Counted from the first letter of the stretch, positions 1 through 7,502 are shown. The stretch is 36,543 nucleotides of DNA from Terriglobales bacterium (GCA_015655585.1 JAATEV010000006.1:1-36543); one strand, 5' to 3'. Notes: generated by a model from the sequence alone, not told the origin. Translations and numbers: made by a program.

Positions 1-854
1 GCCCGCAGGACGACAACGACTCCGTAGCCGCAATTCAGCGCGCGCTCGACCTCGGCATCAACTGGATCGACACCGCCGCCGTCTACGGCCTCGGCCACTC
101 CGAAGAAGTCGTCGCCCGCGCCCTCAAGTCCTCCTCGCACAAGCCCTACATCTTCACCAAGTGCTCCATGGTCTGGGACGACAAGCGCGAGATCAGCAAC
201 AGCCTCAAGCAGATTCGCCGCGAGGTCGAGGACAGCCTCCGCCGCCTCCAGGTCGAAGCCATCGACCTCTACCAGGTTCACTGGCCCAAGCCAGACGAAG
301 AGGTCGAAGAGGGCTGGACCGTCATGGCCGACCTCCAGCGCGAGGGCAAAGTCCGCTGGATCGGCGTCTCCAACTTCTCCGTCTCGCAGATGGAGCGCTG
401 CCAGAAGATCGCCCCCATCACCTCCAACCAGCCGCCCTACTCCATGCTCAATCGCGCCGTCGAGGCCGAGATCCTGCCCTTCTGCAAGGCCAACGGCATC
501 GGCGTCATTAACTACGCGCCCATGCACTCCGGCCTGCTCACCGGAGCCATGACCAAGGATCGCGTCGCCAACTTCCCCTCCAACGACTTCCGCCGCAACG
601 CCAAGAACTATCAGGAGCCTCTGCTCTCACGGAACCTTCAGGTAGCCGACCTCCTCAAGCAGATCGGCGAGCGTCACAGCGTCACCGCCGGAGTCGTCGC
701 CATCGCCTGGACCCTCCACCACCCGGCCATTACCGCCGCCATCGTCGGCGGACGCAGTGCGAACCAGGTCGACGGGGTAATCCCGGCGGTAACCTTCCGC
801 CTCACCGAGGCCGAGTACGCCGAGATCAACGACTTCCTCGCTGCCCATCCATAA
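1..854 (+). CDS. Aldo/keto reductase, 5'-truncated by window edge
   Basis: The reading frame is open from base 3 and ends at TAA 852-854; the true start lies before the window. The protein is an NAD(P)H-dependent carbonyl reductase of the aldo/keto reductase superfamily (TIM barrel, probably cytosolic). The catalytic tetrad of the family is visible: Asp and Tyr in WIDTAAVYGLGHSE, Lys in FTKCS and His in YQVHWPKPD. The C-terminal half has the cofactor-binding strand around AIVGGRSANQV. Roughly the first 35-45 residues are missing. The closest general type is the subgroup of general-stress/YajO-like reductases; the physiological substrate cannot be read from the sequence. The gene is followed by a hairpin at 913-949. 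Confidence 0.9.
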   Translation, partial: PQDDNDSVAAIQRALDLGINWIDTAAVYGLGHSEEVVARALKSSSHKPYIFTKCSMVWDDKREISNSLKQIRREVEDSLRRLQVEAIDLYQVHWPKPDEEVEEGWTVMADLQREGKVRWIGVSNFSVSQMERCQKIAPITSNQPPYSMLNRAVEAEILPFCKANGIGVINYAPMHSGLLTGAMTKDRVANFPSNDFRRNAKNYQEPLLSRNLQVADLLKQIGERHSVTAGVVAIAWTLHHPAITAAIVGGRSANQVDGVIPAVTFRLTEAEYAEINDFLAAHP

Positions 855-912
855 ACCAGCAACGATCCATCCACGAACCATCCTCCACCAGCACTTTTTC
901 GCTCTTTTCAAG

Positions 913-949
913 CCCGGCAGGCTCCCTAATCGGAAGGGAATCTGCCGGG
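913..949 (+). terminator. Hairpin, probable terminator of the aldo/keto reductase gene
   Basis: CCCGGCAG (913-920) pairs perfectly with CTGCCGGG (942-949), and an inner TCCC/GGGA pair extends the stem. It lies 58 nt after the stop codon and is followed by the only moderately T-rich TTGCTTC, so termination efficiency is uncertain. Confidence 0.55.
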
Positions 950-970
950 TTGCTTCACCGCGTCAAAAAA

Positions 971-999
971 CTGCGATAACTTTAGTCACTCTGCGATAA
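971..999 (+). promoter_or_regulatory. Direct repeat CTGCGATAA x2 upstream of the PilZ gene
   Basis: CTGCGATAA occurs at 971-979 and 991-999, exactly 20 bp apart (two helical turns). It lies 60-90 bp before the PilZ start, upstream of a short hairpin GCCGGG-ctat-CCCGGC (1021-1036) in the presumed leader. The same-face spacing fits a dimeric activator or repressor site, but no regulator is assigned. Confidence 0.35.
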
Positions 1000-1059
1000 A
1001 CTTCGGTATTATTGGCGGAAGCCGGGCTATCCCGGCCTCCGGCTTGAGAAGGAGGACAC

Positions 1060-1386
1060 GTGGCGCAGTTACAGAAGCCCGTTGCGGACAACCCTGTCCG
1101 CACGGCTGTTCGTTTCCCCATGAAGCTCGCCATCCGCCTTCACACCGAACAGGGTGTTGTGGATGCGACGACGGAAAATATCTCCGCAAACGGTCTTCTC
1201 TTCATCAGCGAGCGTTTGCCCGAGGTCGACAGCAGAATCGAGTTCACCATCGCCATGCCCTCGGCCGTCATGGGATCGGAGACCGATGTCACCATCCACT
1301 GCATTGGTCGTGTCGTGCGCCATTATCTTGATGGTCCCGAGAAGAAAGCCGCCGCAGTGATCGACGAATATTTTCTAAAGGCTTGA
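1060..1386 (+). CDS. PilZ-domain protein (c-di-GMP effector)
   Basis: This small 108-residue cytosolic protein is essentially one PilZ domain, which binds cyclic di-GMP and passes the signal to a partner. The two ligand motifs are present: RTAVR near residues 14-18 matches RxxxR, and NISANG near residue 42 matches (D/N)xSxxG. The start is GTG at 1060, preceded by an excellent Shine-Dalgarno AGGAGG at 1049-1054. The next gene begins three bases after the stop, so the two form an operon and are probably translationally coupled. The output partner is unknown; the adjoining NarL-like regulator is the obvious candidate. Confidence 0.88.
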   Translation: MAQLQKPVADNPVRTAVRFPMKLAIRLHTEQGVVDATTENISANGLLFISERLPEVDSRIEFTIAMPSAVMGSETDVTIHCIGRVVRHYLDGPEKKAAAVIDEYFLKA

Positions 1387-1389
1387 ATC

Positions 1390-2172
1390 ATGACAGTTGT
1401 GCACTTTGATCCTTCCAATAACGAGGATTCCCCGGAGGAAAGTTCAGCCCCAGCGGCGATTCGCGTCATCCTCGCCGACTCGCAGGCCATCTACCGTGTC
1501 GGAATGCGTAAGGTCTTCGCCGTCGAAGACGATATCCGCGTGGTCGCCCAGGTCGAGACGCTTCCCAATCTCTACGCCGCGCTCCAGCGCTACCCCACCG
1601 ATGTCGTCGTCCTCGAAGGCCAGCTCATCGCCGGCACCATCGACGCCATCCCCGAGCTCGTCCGTCAGGCTCCCGACGCCAAACTCATCGTCCAGGTTAC
1701 CGAGACCGACGAGGCCAACACCGTCGAGCTCTACCGCCGTGGCGTCCGCGGCGTCGTGCCCCGCTCCATCTCGCCCGATCTGCTCGTAAAATGCGTCCGC
1801 AAGATCGCCGAGGGCGAGACCTGGATCGACAATCAATCCATAAGCTGGGTCATCGAGGCCTACCGCTCGCAGGCCACCACGCTCACCGATCCCAAAGTGC
1901 AGCCCAAGCTCTCCAAAAAGGAGCTGGCCATCATCAGTTGCATCACCCGGGGAATGCGTAACAAGGAGATCGCTTACCAGATCGGCACCACCGAGCAGGT
2001 CATCAAAAACTACCTGCGCAAGGTCTACGACAAGCTGGGCGTCTCAGATCGCCTGGAACTGGCGCTCTACTGTCTGCACCATGAGTTGCTGAAGAAGTAC
2101 ATGAGCGACGAGGAGCAGGCGGCCGTTGCCTCCTCCACTGAACCCACGCAGCCTCTGCGCGCCAAGATGTAA
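1390..2172 (+). CDS. NarL/FixJ-type response regulator with degenerate receiver
   Basis: This 260-residue protein has an N-terminal CheY-like receiver (about 22-145) and a LuxR-type helix-turn-helix (about 173-228, core LSKKELAIISCITRGMRNKE). The receiver keeps the fold pattern but its chemistry is altered. Where the family has a phospho-acceptor Asp (usually VxLLD), the sequence reads VVVLE, placing Glu at residue 76. The acidic pair is reduced to Asp30-Ser31, and the conserved Lys after GxxG is Arg125. It is therefore probably not controlled by ordinary phosphorylation. No histidine kinase is nearby. Being 3 nt behind the PilZ gene, it may take its signal from c-di-GMP through that protein. 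A roughly 30-residue Ser/Thr/Glu-rich tail follows the HTH. Confidence 0.87.
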   Translation: MTVVHFDPSNNEDSPEESSAPAAIRVILADSQAIYRVGMRKVFAVEDDIRVVAQVETLPNLYAALQRYPTDVVVLEGQLIAGTIDAIPELVRQAPDAKLIVQVTETDEANTVELYRRGVRGVVPRSISPDLLVKCVRKIAEGETWIDNQSISWVIEAYRSQATTLTDPKVQPKLSKKELAIISCITRGMRNKEIAYQIGTTEQVIKNYLRKVYDKLGVSDRLELALYCLHHELLKKYMSDEEQAAVASSTEPTQPLRAKM

Positions 2173-2231
2173 AGCCCGCCGAAACGGTGAGGCATTGATT
2201 CTGAAAAGGAGCGGCTTCGACCGCGCAAAAA

Positions 2232-2269
2232 AAGACCCGGCTGCCAGCCTGCGCTGACAACCGGGTCTT
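2232..2269 (-). terminator. Intrinsic terminator, shared by convergent genes
   Basis: AAGACCCGG (2232-2240) pairs with CCGGGTCTT (2261-2269). Read on the minus strand the stem is followed by a run of seven T (complement of A 2227-2233), a canonical terminator for the glycine-rich gene. It may also stop the regulator transcript from the other side. Confidence 0.8.
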
Positions 2270-2285
2270 CTCTCATGCAAACTTC

Positions 2286-2732
2286 TTACCGGTGGCCGCC
2301 ACCATGTCCGCCACCGCCGTGGAACCCGCCTCCACCGCCGCCACGGAAGGCTCCGCCACCGCCACGAACCACGCCGCCGCGAACTCCGCCATAGCCCGCA
2401 CGTCCGCCTACGAAGCCGGGACGGCCGACATAGCCGCGGTAGCCGCCGTAGTAGCCAGCGCGATAGCCATAGCCACGATAGCCATAGCCGCCACGGAACC
2501 AGGGACCGGCTCCGATAAAGATGCCGCCGTTAAACCACGAAGGACCGTAATACCCATAAGGGGCGCAACCGTAGGGAGCATACCCGTAGTAGCCATAAGG
2601 GCATACCGGGGGAGCTGAATAATAACCGCCGTAGGCCGGGCCTACGCCGATACCCACCGATACCTGAGCATGGGAGTAAGCTGCTGGGAGAATCAGAACA
2701 CCAAGTAATGCGAGATAACGGAGAAAACGCAT
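2286..2732 (-). CDS. Glycine/tyrosine-rich secreted protein
   Basis: This is a 148-residue protein. An upstream in-frame extension exists, but ATG 2732 is chosen because a strong AGGAGG lies at 2741-2746 and a clear signal peptide follows (MRFLRYLALLGVLILPAAYS, cleavage near HAQ). The mature part is low-complexity: GGYYS, YGYYGY and GYGYRGYGYR repeats, then GG(F/V)xGG blocks ending in a Gly/His-rich tail. Two Cys occur in the CPYGYYGYAPYGC stretch. Such proteins are common in Acidobacteria as small exported or envelope proteins of unknown function. The His-rich tail could bind metal, but this is inference. Confidence 0.75.
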   Translation of the reverse strand: MRFLRYLALLGVLILPAAYSHAQVSVGIGVGPAYGGYYSAPPVCPYGYYGYAPYGCAPYGYYGPSWFNGGIFIGAGPWFRGGYGYRGYGYRAGYYGGYRGYVGRPGFVGGRAGYGGVRGGVVRGGGGAFRGGGGGGFHGGGGHGGGHR

Positions 2733-3144
2733 TGGTAAAACCTCCTTGCAAGCCCGGCACGCTTGTCGCGGCGCCTTCAGGCATCCTGCGCCCGAACCCT
2801 GCATATTAGAACAGTAAACCCCAAAAAAGGTTGCGGTCATTGCAACAGGTCCTGCTCTGCCTTTCTGCAGGATATTCGCTGGTAAGCGCAAAAGAAAGCA
2901 TATTGCGCGATCGTGGGGCCATGGCGATGTTTCCAAAACGGGAACAGGCTTGAGTACACGCTATCTGTTAGCAGACATCAGGTAAGGATTTTTCAAGGGG
3001 GAGCATCCCTCGCTCGGATTGGCTGCTTTAGGTAGTGCGTAAGTGCGAGTAAGCAATAACTTGCACAAGTGGGAAGGGAAATGTCTTTTCACTAAACAGC
3101 AATCAAATTCTCTTTTGACGATAACGTTCCTGAAATCAAAGCAG

Positions 3145-3174
3145 TTTAGAGGCCAATTTGATTTGGCCTCTAAA
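3145..3174. repeat. 12-bp perfect inverted repeat overlapping a sigma-54 promoter
   Basis: TTTAGAGGCCAA (3145-3156) is the exact reverse complement of TTGGCCTCTAAA (3163-3174), with a 6-nt spacer. Its right arm contains the -24 element of the promoter that follows, so a protein bound here would compete with RNA polymerase. Alternatively, DNA cruciform or RNA structure could matter. There is no T-run, so it is not an obvious terminator. Confidence 0.7.
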
Positions 3175-3179
3175 TTGCT
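3164..3179 (+). promoter_or_regulatory. Sigma-54 (RpoN) promoter of the PEP-CTERM gene
   Basis: TGGCCTCTAAATTGCT matches the -24/-12 consensus TGGCAC-N5-TTGCW: GG at 3165-3166 and GC at 3177-3178, with the required 10 bases between. The predicted transcription start is near 3190, about 27 nt before the ATG. In Proteobacteria, PEP-CTERM genes are known to be driven by RpoN with the PrsK/PrsR two-component system, which makes the match meaningful. No prsR gene is in this window. Confidence 0.65.
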
Positions 3180-3216
3180 TCCTATAAAAACAAGATTATC
3201 GTTCTAAGGCCCCTAA

Positions 3217-3900
3217 ATGCGTCGATTGATGTACTTTTTAACCCTGGTCTTAATAGTAGGAACTTCGGCAACTTGCGTAAATGCATCGACAGACTGCCAA
3301 AGGTGGTTTGCCGAGTACCGCAAGACGCTTGCCCATAACCAACAGCTCCAGCGTATCGCCGCAGCGAAACGCAGAGCCAGTCTGTATGCGAAGCGAAAGC
3401 TTGCTGCATACACATACACCAAACCGAAGCCGGTGGCCTCCAGGCCGGCAGTCCACCATGGCCCGAGGATGACGCCGCGGCAGGCGCTTCGTCACATCGA
3501 GCTGGCCTGTGGGATACTGCCGGAGGACGCGCCTCTCCCGCTTCTTACCCCGGAGGAAGGGCCGGCTGAGTTTATTCTCGCGACCTATATCTCGGAACCG
3601 GAAGAGGAGATAGGCCTTCTGCCCGGCTTTGACGGCCCCGCGCCCATGATCCCCTCGGATCCCTCTGCCACGCCCGTCTCCGAGACGGCGAACGCGGGAA
3701 ATCCACCGGTCTTCGTGCCGCCATTTTCAGGAGCTCCGGGTGGTACCACTTCGAGCGTCGGCCATTCGGGTGGAAACGGTAACAATTTTCCCCCGCCGCC
3801 TGTGGTTCCTGAGCCCGCCTCTTTCTTCCTTTTTGGAACCGGTTTGTTGGGCATTACCGGAGCAGTTCGCTTCCGAGGGAAGGCTGTCAAGTCCGTTTAG
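3217..3900 (+). CDS. PEP-CTERM sorting-domain protein
   Basis: This is a 227-residue exported protein. It has an N-terminal signal peptide (MRRLMYFLTLVLIVGTSATC), a basic helical stretch (about 30-75, many Arg/Lys/Gln), a Pro/Glu-rich middle and a Gly/Ser/Asn-rich linker. The C terminus is a textbook PEP-CTERM signal: VPEP near residue 195, a short hydrophobic segment FFLFGTGLLGITGAV, then a basic tail RFRGK. Such proteins are processed by an exosortase and usually become exopolysaccharide- or biofilm-associated. No exosortase gene is in the window. The Shine-Dalgarno is weak (AAGG 7 nt before ATG). Expression is probably RpoN-dependent. Confidence 0.9.
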   Translation: MRRLMYFLTLVLIVGTSATCVNASTDCQRWFAEYRKTLAHNQQLQRIAAAKRRASLYAKRKLAAYTYTKPKPVASRPAVHHGPRMTPRQALRHIELACGILPEDAPLPLLTPEEGPAEFILATYISEPEEEIGLLPGFDGPAPMIPSDPSATPVSETANAGNPPVFVPPFSGAPGGTTSSVGHSGGNGNNFPPPPVVPEPASFFLFGTGLLGITGAVRFRGKAVKSV

Positions 3901-3982
3901 CTGATATCTATATGATGAATCAGTAAGATACATGCTGGCGTATCTCCTGTCCCTGCCTGATAAAATAGAGAAAGTAAGGAAA

Positions 3983-4020
3983 AAAAGATAAACCCCGGCC
4001 TCGTCCGGGGTTTATCTTTT
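3983..4020. terminator. Strong bidirectional intrinsic terminator
   Basis: A perfect 16-bp stem (3983-3998 with 4005-4020) has GC-rich core CCCCGG/CCGGGG, a 6-nt loop, and A/T-rich outer arms ending in TTTT on either strand. It serves the PEP-CTERM gene and the convergent siroheme operon that ends at 4133. Confidence 0.92.
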
Positions 4021-4132
4021 GGTAAATACTTTTTGCTAAACCCATAAGAATGAAGGACTTGCAGGGGAAGTCCAAGCCTAAGCCGCATAGAATCAAGACT
4101 TTGCGCAAAATCGACGGGGGTGGGGGAGGGGT

Positions 4133-4864
4133 TCAGCCGGGAATCTGGATCGCATGGCCGATCAGCAGGATCACCGGAGCCGGTCCTACACCGTCATCTT
4201 CGATCTGGCCCAGCGTGGAGGCGTAGATGTGCTGGTCCGGCGCGGTAGCCTTCGAGACGGCCACGCAAGGCGTCTCCGGTGCGATCCCCGAGGCGATCAG
4301 GTCGTCGGCCAGAACGCGGAATTTTCGACCCGGCATGTAGATCACCACCGTCGAATCGGCAGGGAACGCACCCTCCCACTTCGGCGTCATCTCCACTTTG
4401 CCCGCCGCATGGTGGGCTGTGGCAAAGATCAGTTTCGAGGCGGCGGTTCGGTCGGTCAGGGGAGTCTGTAGCCCGGCGGCCACGGCAAAGGCCGCGCTGA
4501 TCCCCGGAACGATCTCGAAGGGGATTTGGGCTCCGCGCAGAGCGCCGATCTCCTCGCCCGCTCGTCCGAAGACCAGCGGATCACCGGACTTCAGCCGCAC
4601 GACGGATCTGCCCGCCTGGGCGCCTTCGATCATCAGCACGTGGATCTCGGCCTGCGTAATGCGGGGCTGGCCACAGCGTTTGCCTACCGGGATCACCTCG
4701 GCGGCAGGATTGGCCAGCGCCAGAACCTCCGCGGAGACCAGGTCGTCCGGCAGGATCAGGTCCGCGCTCTCCAGCAGTCGGAGTGCGCGCAGCGTAAGCA
4801 GATTGGGATCGCCCGGCCCCGCCCCCACAAGGTAGACGGTGCCCGGCTGTGCAGCGTGGTTCAA
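4133..4864 (-). CDS. cobA: Uroporphyrinogen-III C-methyltransferase (SUMT)
   Basis: The enzyme adds two S-adenosylmethionine methyl groups to uroporphyrinogen III, giving precorrin-2, the entry to siroheme. The family signatures are clear: VYLVGAGPGDPNLLTLRA at the N terminus, VVRLKSGDPLVFGRAGEE in the middle and PFEIVPGISAAFAVAA after it. The C-terminal half carries the second SAM-site region (VIYMPGRKF; PVILLIGHA). The frame is open further upstream. I choose TTG at 4864 because it overlaps the preceding gene's stop (TTGA) and places the start right before the conserved first strand, giving 243 residues as in stand-alone SUMTs. An ATG at 4942 would add 26 residues. It is the third gene of the reductase-siroheme operon. 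Confidence 0.88.
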   Translation of the reverse strand: MNHAAQPGTVYLVGAGPGDPNLLTLRALRLLESADLILPDDLVSAEVLALANPAAEVIPVGKRCGQPRITQAEIHVLMIEGAQAGRSVVRLKSGDPLVFGRAGEEIGALRGAQIPFEIVPGISAAFAVAAGLQTPLTDRTAASKLIFATAHHAAGKVEMTPKWEGAFPADSTVVIYMPGRKFRVLADDLIASGIAPETPCVAVSKATAPDQHIYASTLGQIEDDGVGPAPVILLIGHAIQIPG

Positions 4865-5517
4865 GATTTTTTCTCCGGCAACGTATTGGGCAGGATCGGG
4901 TTCGTGAGGGCGTGTTGCCTCGCCATCACGCGCGACGGGCATTGCTCGAACCCGCAGACCTCGCGCTGTGCCAGTTGGTGCAGCAGCCAGCGTCTCTGCT
5001 CGTTCAGCGGCTCTGCCTGAACTACCTCGCGCCGCAGGTTGCCGAGGTCGTTCAGCCAGTCGCCCGCGTCCAGAGGAAGCTGTGCGTTGATCTCCTTGCG
5101 GATCTGCTGGGCCAGCGCAGGGCTCGATCCCGCAGTCGAGATGGCGATTTGCAGGTCGCCGCGCCGCACCACGGAAGGGAAGTAGAAGTCGCAGAACGGC
5201 GGGTCGTCCACCGCGTTGCACAGGATGTTCTTCTCGACGGCCTCGGCATAGACGGCGCGGTTGACCTCGGGTACGTTGGTCGCGGCGACCGCCAGAAAGT
5301 GCCCGGTAAGGTCTCCAGCCAGGTACTCGCGCTGCTTCCAGTCGATATCGCCTCCCGCGGCCAGCTCGGCGATGCGAGGCCGCGCCTCCGGCGCGATCAC
5401 CGTCACGCGGGCGTGCGCCGCCTGCAACGACTCGATCTTGCTTTCAGCCAGATTGCCGCCGCCGATGACGATGCATGGGCGGGCGGCAATCTTCAGGAAG
5501 ATAGGGAACAGATCCAT
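4861..5517 (-). CDS. cysG: Precorrin-2 dehydrogenase / sirohydrochlorin ferrochelatase
   Basis: This 218-residue protein corresponds to the N-terminal module of E. coli CysG (also Met8/SirC/YlnF-type): NAD+-dependent oxidation of precorrin-2 and, in bifunctional members, iron insertion to siroheme. The Rossmann motif VIGGGNLAESKIESL is near residue 17. The catalytic region CNAVDDPPFCDFYFPS is followed by the conserved ISTAGSSPALAQQIR. The CysG activities are split here into two genes overlapping by four bases, cysG-N then cobA. ATG 5517 lies 9 nt after the reductase stop with no clear Shine-Dalgarno, so it is probably translationally coupled. Whether chelatase activity is retained cannot be told from the sequence. 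Confidence 0.9.
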   Translation of the reverse strand: MDLFPIFLKIAARPCIVIGGGNLAESKIESLQAAHARVTVIAPEARPRIAELAAGGDIDWKQREYLAGDLTGHFLAVAATNVPEVNRAVYAEAVEKNILCNAVDDPPFCDFYFPSVVRRGDLQIAISTAGSSPALAQQIRKEINAQLPLDAGDWLNDLGNLRREVVQAEPLNEQRRWLLHQLAQREVCGFEQCPSRVMARQHALTNPILPNTLPEKKS

Positions 5518-5526
5518 GAGCTAAGA

Positions 5527-7254
5527 CTACTCTGCCGGGGCGAAGCGTCCAGCGCCCACCGGCGGAGCATCGCGCTCGACCGGCTCCAGAACCTCTCCGG
5601 CCAACTGGGCGCGCAGGCTGGCGTCGTCCGTGCGGGCAAAGTAGGAGCGCAGATCCTCGCCCGGCTCGCGAACCGCAAGATATCCACGCAGCAGCCGCTC
5701 GATGGCCGCCGGAACGTCCTCCGCAGCGGCGCGGTACCCCAGCGGACGGGAGGTGCGGGCATACTTGCCGATTGTTCCCCCCACGCAGAAGTAGAACGCG
5801 TCCACAACCTTGCCGTCTTTTTTAATTTTCTTGCCTTCGAGGCCGATATCGGCGATCCAGTGCTGTCCGCAGCTATTGGTGCAGCCCGTCACATGCAGTC
5901 TGATCTGCTGATCGAAGCTCGGCAGACGGTCTTCCATCTCGCTCACCAGCCACTTCGAGAAGCCCTTGGTCTCGGAGATGGCGAGCTTGCAGAACTCGGT
6001 TCCGGTGCAGGCAATCGCGCCGCGCCAGAACGTCGAGACATCAACGTAGAGGCCGAGCGTGTTCAACTCCAGCACCAACGCGCTGGTCTCCTCGTTCGGC
6101 ACATTCACAATGATGATGTTCTGCATGATCGTCGCGCGGAGCTGGCCGTTGCCATACTTGTCCGCGAGATCGGCCAGCTTCTCCAACTGGTCGCCGGAGA
6201 GGCGTCCGCGCAGCACGCTCGCGCCCACGGCGGAGAGGCCGGGCTGCTTCTGCGGAGTAATGCCGATATGGTCGCGATAGACGTCGGCAGGAATGACATC
6301 TTCAGAGACCGGGCTGGGATCGAGCTTGTAGCCGAGCTTTGCTTCCAGAGCCTCCAGGAATGATTCCGCCGTCCAGCCGTGGCGCATGAACAGGTACTTG
6401 ATGCGGGCACGGGTGCGGTTCTCACGCAGCTCCGTCTGCTCACGGAAGATCACGACCGTGTTATGGATCACGGCCATTGCTTGGTCCTGCCGGATGAAGG
6501 CCGGAATCCGGACCGCGATGTGCGGCTCGGTCGAGAGGCCTCCGCCGACGCGCAGCGTATAGCCGACCTCTTCCTTACCATCGGCGTTCGTGCGCTTGAT
6601 GGCGGTCAGGGCAAGGTCGTTGATCTCCGGGTAAGAGCACCACAGCGGGCATCCGGTCACGGTAATCTTGAACTTACGGGGCAGGTTATAGAACTCGGGA
6701 TTCGCCGTCAGGTGATGCGCGACCTCAAGGGCCAGAGGCGAGGCATCGATGAGCTCATCGTGCTCCAGTCCAGCCAGTGGGCATCCGGTCACGTTGCGAA
6801 CCACGTCTCCGCAGGCGCCCTTCGGGCTCAATCCGACGGCGGTCAACTCGTCGACGATCTCGACCAGTGCCGAGATGGAGAGCCAGTGGAGCTGGATGTT
6901 CTGGCGCGTGGTGATGTCGGCCAGGTTGCGAGCGTACTTCTTGGTGATCCGGGCGATCACGCGGAGCTGGTCGCTGGTCAGCAGACCGTTCGGAAGCCCG
7001 ATACGCATCATGAAGAACTCGGTGGCTTTGCCCTCGCCGCCTACGCCGCCCGTAGCTCCGATGCCGTCGCCCTGGGTATAGATTCCCCACCACTTGAAGT
7101 ACATGTTCGCCCACTCAGGGGCGACGGAGTCGCGGCCTCCGAGAGCGTACTGGCGCACATCGTCCCAACCCTCCCAGGGGTTCTTGGCAAGTTTCAGCCG
7201 CTCGGCTTTCTGGGCTTTGGTCTCTTTTACTGGCGGAACTGGGGGGGTGCTCAT
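5527..7254 (-). CDS. Siroheme nitrite/sulfite reductase
   Basis: This 575-residue assimilatory reductase carries siroheme and a [4Fe-4S] cluster and takes six electrons, probably from ferredoxin. The two ferrodoxin-like halves and both siroheme-binding regions are present: TTRQNIQLHW and ACGDVVRNVTGCP in the first half, and the cluster cysteines C416, C422, C458 and C462 (CxxxxxC...CxxxC) in the second. The ACGDxxRNVTGCP form is nearer to sulfite reductases of the SirA type than to plant-type NirA, so sulfite or nitrite are both possible. It is first in an operon with two siroheme synthesis genes. ATG 7254 has GAGG 9 nt upstream, and the leader holds a terminator-like hairpin. Confidence 0.9.
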   Translation of the reverse strand: MSTPPVPPVKETKAQKAERLKLAKNPWEGWDDVRQYALGGRDSVAPEWANMYFKWWGIYTQGDGIGATGGVGGEGKATEFFMMRIGLPNGLLTSDQLRVIARITKKYARNLADITTRQNIQLHWLSISALVEIVDELTAVGLSPKGACGDVVRNVTGCPLAGLEHDELIDASPLALEVAHHLTANPEFYNLPRKFKITVTGCPLWCSYPEINDLALTAIKRTNADGKEEVGYTLRVGGGLSTEPHIAVRIPAFIRQDQAMAVIHNTVVIFREQTELRENRTRARIKYLFMRHGWTAESFLEALEAKLGYKLDPSPVSEDVIPADVYRDHIGITPQKQPGLSAVGASVLRGRLSGDQLEKLADLADKYGNGQLRATIMQNIIIVNVPNEETSALVLELNTLGLYVDVSTFWRGAIACTGTEFCKLAISETKGFSKWLVSEMEDRLPSFDQQIRLHVTGCTNSCGQHWIADIGLEGKKIKKDGKVVDAFYFCVGGTIGKYARTSRPLGYRAAAEDVPAAIERLLRGYLAVREPGEDLRSYFARTDDASLRAQLAGEVLEPVERDAPPVGAGRFAPAE

Positions 7255-7302
7255 GGTCGAAATCCTCTATTGCACAACTAAAATTGGTGATAAATAAGAA
7301 AG

Positions 7303-7319
7303 GCCCACGGTGGGTGGGC
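7303..7319 (-). promoter_or_regulatory. Terminator-like hairpin in the reductase leader
   Basis: On the minus strand GCCCAC (7319-7314) pairs with GTGGGC (7308-7303) around a 5-nt loop, followed by CTTTCTTATTTATC. It sits about 50 nt upstream of the reductase ATG and 185 nt after the phoU stop. It is either phoU's distant terminator or an attenuator in the siroheme operon leader. The rest of 7255-7502 shows no recognisable gene or known riboswitch. Confidence 0.45.
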
Positions 7320-7502
7320 GCTTGCGGCTTTGCTGAAAATCGAAACTAGGAGATCAGTTCGAGAGCAGGGCAAAGACGGCGGCGCACCTTATCGCGACAA
7401 CACATCTTACAAACGCCTACGATTTGCATCCAAGGCAAAGCCATCTGTCCTTAAGGTTAGTCGCGCTGCCAGCCTGCGTCAAGCTGTTGAGCGGTTATCG
7501 CT

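Larger units (their letters stand above)
2733..3216. other. Divergent intergenic region, 484 bp
   Basis: This region separates the glycine-rich gene from the PEP-CTERM gene and must hold both promoters. It is AT-richer than its surroundings from about 2940 on. Visible elements are a GTGCGTAA/GTGCGAGTAA near-repeat around 3034-3054, a CTTGCACAAG palindrome near 3060-3069, and the 12-bp palindrome plus sigma-54 promoter annotated separately. No convincing gene is seen. Confidence 0.6.

Noticed and set aside
3145-3174. The 12-bp inverted repeat as a terminator
   Set aside because: It is far from any upstream plus-strand gene end, lacks a T-run and overlaps a sigma-54 promoter, so a regulatory role fits better.
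4849-6363. A 504-codon plus-strand frame opposite the siroheme genes
   Set aside because: Antisense shadow; it spans three minus-strand landmarks of CobA, CysG and the reductase and shows no domain of its own.
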